Of a DNA stretch of 64,000 bases, positions 11,513-22,938 are shown piece by piece. The notes under the pieces were generated by a model. The model ran no database searches. It was given only the letters and a program-made list of their open reading frames with translations, and was not told the origin of the DNA. The stretch covers positions 8,620,501 to 8,684,500 of the forward strand of contig OZ018417.1 in the NCBI GenBank assembly GCA_963969595.1, in the 5' to 3' direction. Position 1 is the first letter of the stretch. Each line of letters starts with the position of its first letter. Source of the stretch: Neckera pumila (Eukaryota; Streptophyta; Bryopsida; Hypnales; Neckeraceae). A program made the translations under genes and the position numbers.

Positions 11513-11837
11513 GACCATCTGCAATGCAACAACGGCAAAAAGGCCCTGCAATTGCAAATTGCGGGCCATTCCGCGAGGCCTCTATATACTAATAAACTTT
11601 TCTTGGCATCCATTGGATACAACCGCTTTTTGTCATGATGACTCCCACAAATCAACTTGCCGAGAGTTTTCCTAGGGTTGGCAAAATGACAAAACATCCC
11701 GGGGGGCGCATACCGAGGCCGTGATAGTGGAGGTCTCTCCATACCGATTGCATTGGAGCACAATTTTAATTAAAAATTATCGTCCGCCCTACACAGTGCC
11801 GATACTGTGCATGGTGCCGGTTGCATTGCAAATGGTC
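11513..11837. mobile_element. PIF/Harbinger-like MITE with TTA target duplication
   Basis: Terminal inverted repeats GACCATCTGCAATGCAAC (left) and the inverse of GACCATTTGCAATGCAACC (right) bound 325 bp, flanked on both sides by TTA (11510-11512 and 11838-11840). A TTA/TAA duplication is the usual signature of the PIF/Harbinger (Tourist) superfamily. No transposase is present. The interior is GC-richer than its surroundings. Confidence 0.65.
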
Positions 11838-11880
11838 TTAGCGACCTTTTCAAATATGGCCTTATTTGAAGGAGAAAGTG

Positions 11881-12021
11881 AGGGCCTCTTCACACTATGG
11901 CTGTCCAAGTCAAGAGTCCGTCGTTTCCACCAATCATATTGTAGGGTCCGTCGGTTCCACCAATCATATTGCAGAGTCCCACGGCCTCTCGACTTGGACA
12001 GCCATAGTGTGAAGAGGCCCT
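11881..12021. repeat. Perfect 31-bp inverted repeat enclosing a 30-bp tandem duplication
   Basis: 11881-11911 (starting AGGGCCTCTTCACACTATGG) is the exact reverse complement of 11991-12021. Between the arms, a GTCCGTCGTTTCCACCAATC unit and its near copy GTCCGTCGGTTCCACCAATC lie 30 bp apart. Perfect arms imply recent origin or gene conversion. Probably a young foldback transposon; no ORF. Confidence 0.85.
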
Positions 12022-12302
12022 GAAGATAGAGGCTCACATACACTAAATTAGGGGGAGGGGATTTTTGGAGGGCTGCAGGAGATGCTCTAACAAACTGCCG
12101 ACACTTTATGAACACCCGACCTGGCCTTATCCCGTAACTCATGTTCTGAGTCTGAATCCATGGTTTGTCTAGCCTTGCTGAGTCTGGAACAACGGCTTGT
12201 CTGACAACAGAGCTTCGGTGGGTGTGGTGTAAGCCATCCAAGACCTTTTTCTCCCATCCCAACAGGGACAGACTATCAGAGCTGGAAACCATGATGGTAC
12301 AA

Positions 12303-12490
12303 AATATGACAAAAAACTTGGATGAAATCGCCAAAAAAAATTCAAAGTAAAAAAAAAATAGATGAAATCGCCAAATTGTGGATGAAAACCAAATTATAGA
12401 CATGTGGTATGTATATTTTCTATCTGATATGGATGAATTTTGAAATTTGAAGCACCACTGCAAAATTTTATATCACCACTATGGCACTTC
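12303..12490 (+). repeat. Dispersed repeat K, copy 1
   Basis: The GGATGAAATCGCCAAA...TGTGGATGAAAACCAAATTA tract and the downstream ATATCACCACT..GGCAC tract recur at 45139-45700 (interrupted), 46503-46650 and 46933-47080. Termini are undefined. The interval 12022-12302 has nothing recognised. Confidence 0.6.
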
Positions 12491-12537
12491 TCAAAAAATG
12501 AAAAAAAAAGCCCTGGTTGAAATACGACAATTATTTG

Positions 12538-13140
12538 TCCTAAGGTAGACAAGCCTATTACCACCTTGACTAGCAATCAAAGTATCTTGGGGTCAACTCC
12601 AAGAAGGGCACATAGTTTTTAGAGGTGTGTTGCTTGTTTCACAAATAAAATACAAGTGGAATTATAACTTTCTGGTTAAAATTGTAAATTTTGTGAATTT
12701 TTGAAGTGGTATGCCATGAAATTACAAAACTGCTCATAGAGTGGAGTCATGAACATCGTATAATCAATCCTTAATCACTCTTTCATGTATCCAATTTTTG
12801 AATGTATTGCAGAGTTTAAAGACAATGTGCATTGGATCATTGAAATACTATACTCGTTTGTCCTAAGGTAGACAAGTCTATTACCACCTTGATTAGCAAT
12901 CAAAATATCTTGGGACCAACTCCAAGAAGGGCACATAGTTTTCAGAGGTGTGAGCTCATTTCACAAATCAAATCAAACCGAAGTGGAATTATAATTTTTT
13001 GATTAAAATTGTAATTTCTGTGAAATTTTGAAGTGGTCTACCTTAAAAGTGTAAAGTTGCTCATAGAATGGGGTCATGAACATCTTGTAAACAACCCATA
13101 GCCGCTCTCCCGTGTATCAAATGTTGTATAAGTGTTCATC
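12538..13140 (+). repeat. Direct repeat H, two copies about 323 bp apart
   Basis: Both copies begin GTCCTAAGGTAGACAAG and continue with CTATTACCACCTTGA and CAACTCCAAGAAGGGCACAT; they start at 12538 and about 12861. A third, more diverged copy starts at about 61195. Coding potential is absent. The TAAGGTAG word at the start is shared with the MITEs at 2.2-4.4 kb, which may or may not mean relationship. Confidence 0.65.
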
Positions 13141-13263
13141 ATTAAAGGATTAACACGTTAGCCCTTGTAGGCATTAATGCAATAATTATGTTAGAAAACG
13201 GATTTGGATGAGTTTTTGGATAGAATGGGACAACAAACAGAAACAAAATTAGGTTGGCTTATC

Positions 13264-13849
13264 TTAACCCCTAAAGTCCCATTGTCCCTACGGGGGACAA
13301 AATGGATTTTGGGCAGGTTCCTATGAGCTCAATTTTTAATGAAACTTTTTGAAACTTTTCCATAAGATAGAAAAACTTATTAGCTTTTGGGAAATGTAAT
13401 TTTTATTTCAATCGGTGCCCGGGAGCAAAAGTTATGCCCAAATAAGTTCAAAACAGGGGAAAGGGGGCAGCAAAAAAATTTTGCAAAAAATTTAATTTAA
13501 ATTTTTAAATTTTTTTTCCTTATAGATTATATTTTTGCCTATTTGGGAAGCTTTGATTCATTTCATTTGGATTTTTTATGAGAAAGTTATGGACAATCTT
13601 GTTTTTTGGGCAATTAGAGCATCTTCTTGAAAAAAACTTTTTCTTTCACTTTGAATGCTGATATCTTTCAATCCGTATGGTCAAACATCACAAAATTCTT
13701 ATTACATGATCTAAGAAGTGTAGTACAAGATCCTACGGTTAGTTTCTAAGAAATTCTTTTTTTTTCTGATCTTTTAGATGTACGCAACAAAAGTAGCAAT
13801 TTTGAGTGATTTTTGACAAAAAAAATGGCCTTGGAACTTTAGGGGTTAA
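13264..13849 (-). mobile_element. TTAA-bordered element, subfamily B, complete but internally short (586 bp)
   Basis: Left border TTAA-CCCCTAAAGTCCC and right border CTTTAGGGG-TTAA, both intact. Just inside the left terminus is a stem TGTCCC-TACG-GGGGACA. Compared with the 933-bp relative at 48554-49486 it lacks a central block, as expected for a deletion derivative. No ORF longer than about 60 codons. Confidence 0.85.
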
Positions 13850-14001
13850 TAGTGCTTGTGACACTAATGTACCTAAGGCCTCAGAGTTGAATTTGCATTG
13901 GTTGCAAAATAGTGCTTTGGATAAAAGGATCAATTTTAGAGTATGATTTTTTTAGTAATTGCCAAATTTGCTAAATATAGGGCAAACATTACAAGAATTT
14001 T

Positions 14002-14306
14002 CAGCCCTTTGGAGGGCTACTCTAGATTGACATACCAAGCTATTTCCAAGCTTGGCCTGTCAATCTAAAAAGTCCCCCGGTCCCCCTTGCCCAAACACTC
14101 AGATTTTGTGGGGTTTTTTTATTTTTTTATTTTTAAATTTTTTTGATAGTTTTTATAAAAATTTTAACACGTAAAACTCAATTTCTAAGCCAATGTCACT
14201 GCAATTTTAGTTGCACAGAAGTAGGGGAAGAGCAAGATTTTCAACCCCCCAAAAATCAAATTGTAGGGTGCTTCGGAGGCCTATGGAGTAGCCCTCTGGA
14301 GGCCTG
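14002..14306. mobile_element. MITE with CAG-starting inverted termini (hAT-like?)
   Basis: The left end CAGCCCTTTGGAGGGCTACT pairs with the inverse of the right end, CAGGCCTCCAGAGGGCTACT. Flanks GAATTTT and AAATTTT could be a 7-8-bp target duplication. CA(G) termini and an 8-bp duplication are typical of hAT elements, but the duplication is imperfect and low-complexity, so the superfamily call is tentative. Confidence 0.6.
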
Positions 14307-14392
14307 AAATTTTCTCTTTTGCTTCTATGTGTTGAAATCGGCCAAACTTTGCAAGAATGTCAAAAAAATTTCAAGAACTCAATATAGAAGTG

Positions 14393-14676
14393 CATTAGAA
14401 GAGATTTGAGGCCTCTAAGAGACTGTAAGTTATTCCGCATTCTCAAACTATGGGAACACAAGGAAGCTGGTGGCTGATGTGGTCAAGAGAATGCTACATC
14501 ATTTTAGAAAAAAAAAAAAAAAAAAAAATTGGCCTAAAATGATATTTGGGAGAGAATTTTTTTTTGTTTTAATTTTTTTTTAAATTTTGATAGCCTGTAC
14601 TAGTTTTTCACAAATCTGGCCAAATTGGGGAATGAGCCTAAAACGGCCCTCCAATGCCCTCAAATCTCCCCTAATG
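14393..14676. mobile_element. MITE family I, copy 1
   Basis: 284 bp between CATTAGAAGAGATTTGAGG and its inverse CCCTCAAATCTCCCCTAATG. The body (GAGGCCTCTAAGAGACTG, a GATGTGGTCAA tract, then A/T homopolymers and CGGCCCTCCAATGCCCTC) matches 21231-21512 and 21722-22018. No ORF. Confidence 0.7.
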
Positions 14677-17600
14677 TGCAAAATTTGCAAGGAGAGAATT
14701 AGAATAGTTTGTTAACAAGATTGTAGTGAGAGACTCATAAAAAGTGGAGGGCGCAAGTTTTCAACTTCCGGAAAACTAATTTTAAGAATGGATTTGAATT
14801 ACTGGGTTGCTTTCAGTTTGACAACAAGACAAAGCTATTCCTAAAATGTAGTTTCTACCTATCTAGATGGAAGTGTAAACACCATGGAAGTCGATGAATG
14901 CAATACTGATTCTTGAAAATTTGCAATGTTTTCTGATTCCAACTCCACATAGAAATCCACCCTAGTTAGCAGTAATCAAAACCTTTAATTTTGAAATATT
15001 TTCCAATTTATTTGGACTTATCATAAATATATAGATTTATCCCCCAAAAATGACATTTTCAAAGGAGTTATAGTTGACTCAAGCATTGAGAAGTTTTTGA
15101 ACTTCACTAGTAATTTGGTTCTTCCCCATATTCAACTAGTTTTTCCATACCTTCCTTCATTTGGTTGAGCCAAGGTTTTTATTATAATTAATCCCTAAGT
15201 GATCTGCACTACATGAAGCTTCAAGTTATATGAGTGTTGCTTTTGAATATGGGTTGACCTAAAGTGGAATGGCTCACATGTCTAATACATCAAAAAATTT
15301 AGCTTACATAGAACAGGGGGCTACTAAGGTTTGTTCAAAGTTTGGTATTTTTTTGGATTTATCTAGTATATTTAGAAATCCAATATACATTGGAAAATAC
15401 AAGGGTTATTATGTGTTTTGTATATATGTTGCCTTTGTAACGCCATTGCTTCTTTATAAAAGACTCAAATTCAACACAATTTTTTTTGACTCGTACACAA
15501 ATAAGTCCCTCAATACAAGCAAACAATAAATTTTGAGCTCTTATGCTTCAACAATCCAAGAAAAAATTAACATTATACACCTTCATGAGATACAAAGAAC
15601 AATGTATAGGTCAGTTAGATAGTTTGTCACACTATAGTTGGTTGAAAATACAAGCCATTGGTGCTCTTGAACTTGTCCAAGTCAATTTTATTTACTCTGT
15701 TCCCGTAAATGAGATCATTTCTTTTGCCAACTACTTCAATTGAGGTGGCATAGGTAGCACTAGCTTCATCAACCTTGCAACGGCACATAAGTTGAGATAC
15801 CCAAACAAACAAACAATTGACTTTAAACTTTAAGGACTATGGGCTTCCTGAAACAATTCAACATAACTTTGAGTCAGTGGCAATTTTCACTCTACACTTG
15901 AAAATCAGTTGGACCGTGTACTGATCTATCTATATAGATGGGATTCAAACTATTGCATGTTTTATACAACAAAATCTAACCAACTTTTTTAAATGTGACC
16001 ATAAAGACTCTATGACCTAGATGCACTCAAATTCCCTTTTTGTGGATGGATATTCATTCAAAAACATTGTACATGGACTTATACATAGGCTCGTCAAATG
16101 CACAATTTTTTTGCCCTTGTATTTCATTCAGACCTTGCTTTTGGTGGGCCATTGGCTAAAATTACTTCCAAAATTCAAATTATATCAACCAAAACGGGCA
16201 GGCTTGGTGCTAAAGGATTAAGGTTTTGGAACATGATTTTTCTCAAGCCATCTAGACGGACACTAGAAGGTCATGTAGAAGGTGACTTCTATCGCAACTT
16301 TGTTGTTATATTGCCCCTTTAGACAGAGCTTCTGTCCTATCAATGGACGGCTTTAGAATCAGCCATCTAGAACTACTAGAGTCCATTGTGTTCAACTATA
16401 GAAATACTGCTTACCCCTATTCCTTTTGTGTGGACCAAAATATTCCACAATAGGTTGTTAATTTTGGCAACATTTTCTTTGCATGGTGTTGCCCTCTTTT
16501 AACACCAACATCCATATTCCTCTTGCCTGTTTAGCACAAGCACTCTCTTCTATGACAAAACCAAAGACCTTCTCCACTAAAGCACCACATTTTTTCTTTA
16601 GCATCTTTCAATAATTGATGTGGAAGGCCATTAAAAGTGTAGCAAACACCAAAGGCGTGATTGCCTCATCAACAGCCAATTTGACCTCCTCCAAGGTACC
16701 ATGTTGGATATACAAACCAAGTTCATAATATTTGAATCTGCATACAACATATGTATATTGTCATTAACACATGGATTGGTCTAGACTTTTGTTGAATTTC
16801 TAGATGCCCTACAAGATTCTAATCTTGGCCCATCACCTTTTTCTGCTAGAAAATTAATTACTCTAGATTAGTAGATACATTAACTTATAGGGCTCTTACC
16901 CATTGGAGCTTAAACTCTTGTAATTGGAGGATACAAAATTGCTTTAAGGCACCTCTCTTCCACCCACCATGGTCCTTCTTCCCCGATTGAAACAAGACTA
17001 ATTATGCTACAATTCTGTCAACAAGTTTTGTTGCCATAGGTACTTTCCAACTAAAGATGCTATTTAGCCAAAGAAACAACGGATCTACGATATGAAGCTT
17101 GAGACCCCCCCCTTTGAAGTTCACCATTTCTCCCCTTGTAACATTGTAACATTTCACCCAGATTGATGCACAGCTTCCACAATGCAGATCAACGCCCATG
17201 CAAGTGCAGTCCGGTTTTGTCTATACGTCATCAATCATTTCGCGGATTCTTTGGTTTGTGCGTCCGCGTGGTATACAACCGCTTCAATTTCATTGTAGTC
17301 TGTGTGCGTTCAATCAAGATCAAACATTGTAGTAATCAACGGAGGATCTTGTTCGTATAATGAGTTGACAACCAATGGGTCTTACCCCATTGATAAGTTC
17401 TTGACGTATAGGCAAATATTTGGGGAGATTTGCCTCTAAATTGGCACTACAATTTCATGTAAGTGGTACGGTTGCCCATGTTTGCTAGGCACATTAGTCA
17501 CATTGCCTAGTGTAATACATTCCTTCATTGGAAGAGTCCATTGTATCTTGTTGAAAAATAAGATTACAAAAAGAAAAATCCAACCTTCTGCTTATATACT

Positions 17601-18198
17601 CTTAACTTTTGGTTAAAAATGGAATGCAAATTTTGCTTTATAACATGTGCAATAATATTACAACATTTGCAAAATGTTTGACAATATTTTCCATATTAAA
17701 CACTATTTATAGTCATCAAACGGTGCAAATAGACCAAAGGCTTACAATGTTTCAAAAATCTACTTCATGTGCACAAAAATAGAGTGCAATCTATCTAAAT
17801 CAAGGGGACCCCAAAAAAACTATCTACATGTTGGATGTAGTCATGAAACCCCGCTACAATCAATTAAAGTTCCCTCAAAACTAATTTGTGGATATGACAC
17901 AACATCTTGGATACAAAAAAAACCATGTTTTAGGCGACATCTAAATTTTATATTCAATGTAAGATCTTGTTATATATATTTGATGTTATTGTTGATATAA
18001 AAGTAGGTGCATGCCATCTAAAATTGCGTCCAAAAAACGCGGGTTTTTATATAGAGGAATCCTCCAAAAGGTAAAAACAAAATTGGTAGAAAGAATGCTA
18101 GGTCCTTGACTAGCAAGCTTCATTGATGATTTGACATTGCTCACATAGTCGTGGTCTAGCTATTGTGCAATTTTGAGGGTTGTAATTACAAGACCTAC
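14677..18198. other. AT-rich spacer without a recognisable gene
   Basis: Short reading frames at 15269-15529, 16021-16322 and 17002-17199 have no complete domain. A GGGLKLHIVDP-like string at 17002-17199 (-) faintly recalls a LINE reverse-transcriptase tail but is not supported by its neighbours. 17200-17300 is slightly GC-richer. I see no defined repeat shared with the rest of the window. Confidence 0.4.
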
Positions 18199-18883
18199 TA
18201 AGGTAGTTTGCTCTAAAAGGGATTGTCTTCTTCAAACTGCTCCTGTAATTAGCTATTGAATGGATATAAGGTGGTCCTTAAATGGACTTCTTTAGCCATT
18301 TAGTGAATCGAGGAAAATTAGTTGTTTATTGCAAGAGCCAATCATTTGCTTTGGTTTCCTCAAATCTCTTTCAAGTTGTAGGTGGACAGATTTTGAGAGA
18401 CTTACAATCATAAAGAGGTGCCTATGACACAAATCTTTGAAAAATCATAGATAATTTAATAATGCATGGAAAAATAAAAGCTCGCTGGGTCACACAGGAT
18501 GCTAAGTCTTCCATTCAAAGTAAGACTAGCAGAGTAAATTTTGTATTCTCCAAGTGAAATGTAAAAAAAAAGCCTCATATTTTGTGCCATGTTTATTCTA
18601 TGTTTTTCACCTCTCCTAGCTAATTTGGGATCTTTGATTGAATTCAAAATTTGCAAATTTATCATATGCGGCAAATAAAAAATTCTTGCGTTTTTTTCGG
18701 ATGCTAAGGTAAATTCACCCTGCTGGTTCTACTTTAAATGGAAGATTTAGAATCCTCCATTGGATTTTATTGTACATCTATTTTTCTTTCTTTGAAAATG
18801 AGCTTAAAAGCATTCCATCCACAGAAAACCATGAAAAAGGCAAATCAGCCCTTAGATGATTGTTTTTAGAGTAGACTACCTTA
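18199..18883. mobile_element. MITE, TAAGGTAGT-ended, 685 bp
   Basis: Left end TAAGGTAGTTTGCTCTAAAA and right end the inverse of TAAGGTAGTCTACTCTAAAA: 18 of the first 20 bases agree. The interior 18520-18700 is a diverged copy of the family J sequence seen at 46 kb (ATTTTGTGCCATG, TTTTTCACCTCTCCTAGCTAATTT), so another repeat has inserted inside. No coding potential. Confidence 0.65.
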
Positions 18884-18934
18884 TACTGTTTTGTAGACAA
18901 AGGACTTTGTACATCCATCCACATCTTAAATCAT

Positions 18935-19862
18935 GTTGTTTGTTTGTTTATTGTAGTAAGATTTCCTAGATTGTGAAATCTAGTCACATTCTTAAACCAT
19001 CGGAAAGCTCTCGACAAAAGGTGGTGCACAGGCTTTGTTTTGTGGTTTTCCAACAAAGGCTTTTTTTCTTGGCGATGTTTTGCCAGATTCAAGGACCAGT
19101 CAGAGCATTTCAACCACTCTGCCTTACTCCCTCCCTGTATTGACCTTTGCTCGGAAGGCACGCAGGGGTTCCACTATTGCTCTATAGTGCAAAAAAAAAT
19201 CCCTAGTTCCAACCTACGGTGTGAAAGTTATTGAATTTCAAAGTTTTTATGAATTCAAAAATCCAAAAAAAGTATTTATAGTTTTACTTTTATTTTGACT
19301 ATGGCAACAACACATGGTGCACTTGTCTATACCTTAAAGTTAGATTGTTTGTTCGTTTATTTGTTACATTGAGATCTACAAAATCACACGTCCTCGAGTT
19401 GTGTTATTGGAATTGTCAAAAAACCCTTGACAAGGAAGGGTGCATAGATTTTGTTTTGTAACGTTTGGACCTACAATGTGAAAGTTATGGATTTTTTAAG
19501 CTTTTTTAATCTAAAACTATAAAAAATTATTTTCATTTTTATTTAATTATTCTATGGCAACAACACAAGGCACACTAGTCCAATGCAGTGTGTATTCCAT
19601 ACCTTAAGTTAAGGCTATTAGTTTTTTTTGTTTGCTTGTTACAATGGGATCTTAGAAATTGTGCATTGCCCAATCATGTGCTTTGTACTTCGAAAAGCCC
19701 TCGGCAAGAAGGGGTGCACGGGCTTTGCTTCCTGGTGTTTGGACCTAAGGTGTGAAAGATACTGAATTTCAAAGTTTTTATATGAATGAATTTTTTTTTA
19801 ATTATTTTTATTTTTATTTTTATTTTTATTTTGGTTGTGGCAACTACACAAGGCATACTAGT
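18935..19862 (+). repeat. Array of three diverged repeat-F units
   Basis: Each unit starts with a TTTGTTTGTTT-like stretch, passes through AAGGGTGCAC..GCTTTG and GGTGTGAAAGTTATTGAATT, and ends in GGCAACAACACAAGGCACAC followed by an ACTAGT-like word. Units lie at about 18935-19325 (carrying an extra block of about 115 bp at 19069-19195), 19347-19578 and 19620-19862. A fourth copy, inverted and GC-richer, sits at about 59980-60505. The third unit contains a TTTTTA microsatellite near 19795-19832. Confidence 0.65.
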
Positions 19863-21230
19863 ACTCTTGAAGTAAATAGTAGCAAACTCCCCCTCTTTCT
19901 ACATGAACTCATGTGGTCCACTTCCTATACTCACGAATTGGTACCATCCTCCCATTTCAGAGCATCACCACCTATTCCTCCCAATCAAGGCTAGGGAAAT
20001 GGAGTGGCTGAGTCCTACAACTCTCAAGTCGCTTTCGTCTTCCACTCATCCCCGCCCTTACGGACACGTCAAACCAAATCAATCTCATGCATTAATGACA
20101 AGGCAGAATTAAGAGCCAACCATTGTGCAAATTGACTAAAAAATTGTAATAAATGGCCCACAAACCAATAAATTGAACAAAATCAAGCAAGAGTCAAAGC
20201 ATGGCAGGGATTCTCTCCTAGTGTTTGGAGAGAGAATTTAGGAGTGACTGGTCCCTTTTGTCCTTGGCCGAATTTGCGATGGACTACTTTTTTTTGGCCG
20301 GCTATGTCCAAGCTCAGGCTAGGGAGCTTCCCCGTGAATGAGTGGCGATGCTTTTACAATATATTAGCCGCTTTTTGAACATCTCTTTCAATCAATAGAC
20401 TGACCGTACAATCTTCTTTATACTATGACCATAATTTTGTTCCCCTTCAACAAGTTTTATTGTTGTTTAATTTTTTTTCATTTTTCAAAAATACTTTATT
20501 CTCCAAAAATAGCCCCAATTTTTTTGTACTTGATAATTTGGGGATTTAATACTATGTACTATCTTCAAAAACAAATTTGGACCTGAAATTTGGAAGGGAT
20601 CTTCTAATAAACTGCAGTTATTGTTCAAATGAATTCTCAAAATAGCTAATTGTATGTTATATGAAAGTCTACAAAATGAGCTTCTTTCTACTTGCATTTG
20701 AAATATGTAAAATATTATTTTGGTGGTTCTTTTGATAAATGACCTTCTCCATAGGTTGTTACAATTTATGGCTAATTTTTTTTACAAATTTAAACATCAA
20801 AATATCTATTTTTTAAGATTTAGTACTTCTTTAGTTTGCCTACTTTGAATTTTTTTCTATACTTTATCTTCCTAAAGTACAATCTTCTCAAAGGTTTATA
20901 CATTGGTTATATTTTAAGAAAAATTTAAAAATTGGTTTTGTAATTTTAATGTACTTTAGAAAATTAAGCATGAGTTATGGTGAAAACAAAACAAAATCAG
21001 CAGGTGTTTCTTGCAATAACATTAAATTCCTTTTGTGTTGAAGGCAAAATTGTAGAATTCTATGGTGAGATGAGAAAAGTTAGCAATCTTTTGAGCCAAA
21101 ATTACACTTGAAGAAAATCTAAGGCGCAATTCAAACTATTAGAAAAGCAAAGAAATGGTACACTTAAAATGAGACCTTTGCAACAATGAAGACTAAACAG
21201 ATGCAAAAATTCAATTTGGCAAATTTGGAA
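19863..21230. other. AT-rich spacer
   Basis: 19863-20110 is somewhat GC-richer but contains no recognisable coding sequence. The rest is AT-rich and unique within the window. Confidence 0.4.
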
Positions 21231-21512
21231 CATTAGATGACATTTGAGGCCTTTAAGTTCCCCTACATTCCCGCACTGCAGGAACGTAGGGGAAGCAACT
21301 GGTTGATGTGGTCAAAATTGTACCACGTCATTTTTGGAAAAAAAAATTAAAAAAAATTAAATTTGCTTAAAATGGTATTTGGGATTTATTTACTTATTTT
21401 TATTTTTGAAAAAAAAAAATTTAATAGCCTATACCCGGCTGTATGTAGAATTGGGCCAGCATTGGGAATGGACCTAAAATGGCCCTCCAATGCCTTCCAA
21501 TGTCATCTAATG
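21231..21512. mobile_element. MITE family I, copy 2
   Basis: 282 bp with termini CATTAGATGACATTTGAGG and the inverse-matching CCTTCCAATGTCATCTAATG. Inside is a second short inverted repeat, CCCCTACATTCC...GGAACGTAGGGG. Both flanks carry GAA, a possible 3-bp target duplication. Confidence 0.75.
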
Positions 21513-21721
21513 GAAAAAGAAGAAGAACCAGCAAGCTGTCATTTCAAATTGGGGCAGGCTTTCAAAAGAGAGAACCTTAGAAATGTCAATATCTCTAGAA
21601 AAAGGACCTAAGGTAGAAGGTTCTTAAATCACTGGATTCTAAATGCGTATCCTATTTAGGAACGAGTGACATACTCCTTGAAATATCTCTTATTGTCATT
21701 GATGAGATAGGTAGGCTTAAC

Positions 21722-22018
21722 CCATTAAAGGACATTTGAGGCCTCTAAGAGACTGCGAGTTCCCCTGCATTTTCAGACTGCAAGAACGCAAGAGAAGCAG
21801 TTTGCTGATGTAGCCGAAACCGTGCCACATCATTTTTGAAAACATAAACATAAACATAAAAATTGCTCAAAATGCTATTTGGGAGAATTTTTTACTTTTA
21901 TTTTTTATTTTTTGAATTTTTTTTTTTGACAATCTATACCGGCTCCTTGCAAAATTGGACTAGCATTGGGGATGGGCCTAAAATAGCCTTCCAATGCCCT
22001 CCAATGTCATCTAATGCC
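21722..22018. mobile_element. MITE family I, copy 3, right end overlapped by a TTAA-bordered element
   Basis: Starts CATTAAAGGACATTTGAGG and ends CCTCCAATGTCATCTAATG. Its terminal CTAATG coincides with the left border of the subfamily A element at 22011, so the latter probably inserted into this terminus. An (AAACAT)3 run lies at 21840-21858. Confidence 0.7.
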
Positions 22019-22938
22019 TAAAGTTCCATGACTATGTTTTCATCGAAAATGCTCAAAAACTGCCATTTCTAGTACAAATACCAAATTTTTGAAAAAAAAA
22101 ACTTTTTTGACAAATATAATCATAGGATCTTATAGTAAAATATTGGAGAATATGTGGTAAAAATTTCAAAAATTTCCACCGCATGGATCGCAAGATATAG
22201 GCATTCAAATTTGCTAAAATTATTTTTTTGGCCCTGCAAAAAACAGGGCAGCTGCATTTCTCAAGCTCACTTTTCAATGAAAAATGTCCAAAATGATGGT
22301 GCTTCTTTGGATTCTTTTTCCTAGACAAGTTGGCTAGATGCTTGAAAATTTTCACTTCATTTGGAATTATCCAACATATAGGAAAAAGATAGTAAATAAA
22401 TAGTAGTAGAAAATGATTCAAAATACTAAATTGTCAAGAATTTAATTATAGAATAGAAAAATGCCAACCCCAATGGTTGCAATGCTGTAATAAACAATCT
22501 ACATCCTATGATTATATTTTTTTCAAAAAATATTGAAAATTGAATAAAATAAAGGACTTCAAAGTTTATTTTTGAGTAGAGAATCCATAACTGCTCGCAA
22601 ACTAAAAAGCCTCTTAACTTTTGACTCATTGATCAAAATGGGATGATTCAAAGCTTTCCACGTATATATAACTCTAAAAAAACAATTTCCAATTTTTGTT
22701 TTTGAAAAAAGTGATTTTTTCTAATGTGCTCAAATTGCCAGTTATGAAAAAAAGTAACAATTAGGCCATAACTTTGACTCACATTTCCAAATGTCATGAA
22801 ATTTAGTGCATACAAAAGATATTCCTTGCACCCACTTTCTTTAAAATTTCAGTCTAAAGTATAAAAATCTCTAGTCACACGTACCTGCCCAAAATTTCTA
22901 TACAACCAAAAAACACATGCCAGTCCTTTAGGGGTTAA
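22011..22938 (-). mobile_element. TTAA-bordered element, subfamily A, complete (928 bp)
   Basis: The right border CTTTAGGGG-TTAA ends at 22938. The left border is eroded to CTAATGCCTAAAG, which aligns base for base with TTAACCCCTAAAG at 9 of 13 positions or better. The body matches 1-890 (same orientation) and 62652-63588 (inverted). The longest antisense frame (122 codons, 22053-22421) is low complexity and not a transposase. Confidence 0.75.

Noticed and set aside
11789..12463. 224-codon open frame on the minus strand
   Set aside because: It crosses the 31-bp inverted repeat, a MITE end and repeat K; its translation repeats the foldback arms and has no protein-like conservation.
13264..13849. 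CCCTAAA/TTTAGGG words as interstitial telomere arrays
   Set aside because: Single words at element ends, never in tandem; they belong to the transposon termini.
17002..17199. Possible LINE reverse-transcriptase remnant (GGGLKLHIVDP-like string, minus strand)
   Set aside because: Neighbouring fragments that could be read as other RT motifs are in the wrong order on that strand and full of stops; similarity is too weak to call.
22053..22421. 122-codon antisense frame inside the subfamily A element as a transposase
   Set aside because: Phe/Ile/Lys-rich low-complexity translation without acidic catalytic motifs; not conserved in the copies at 1-890 or 62652-63588.
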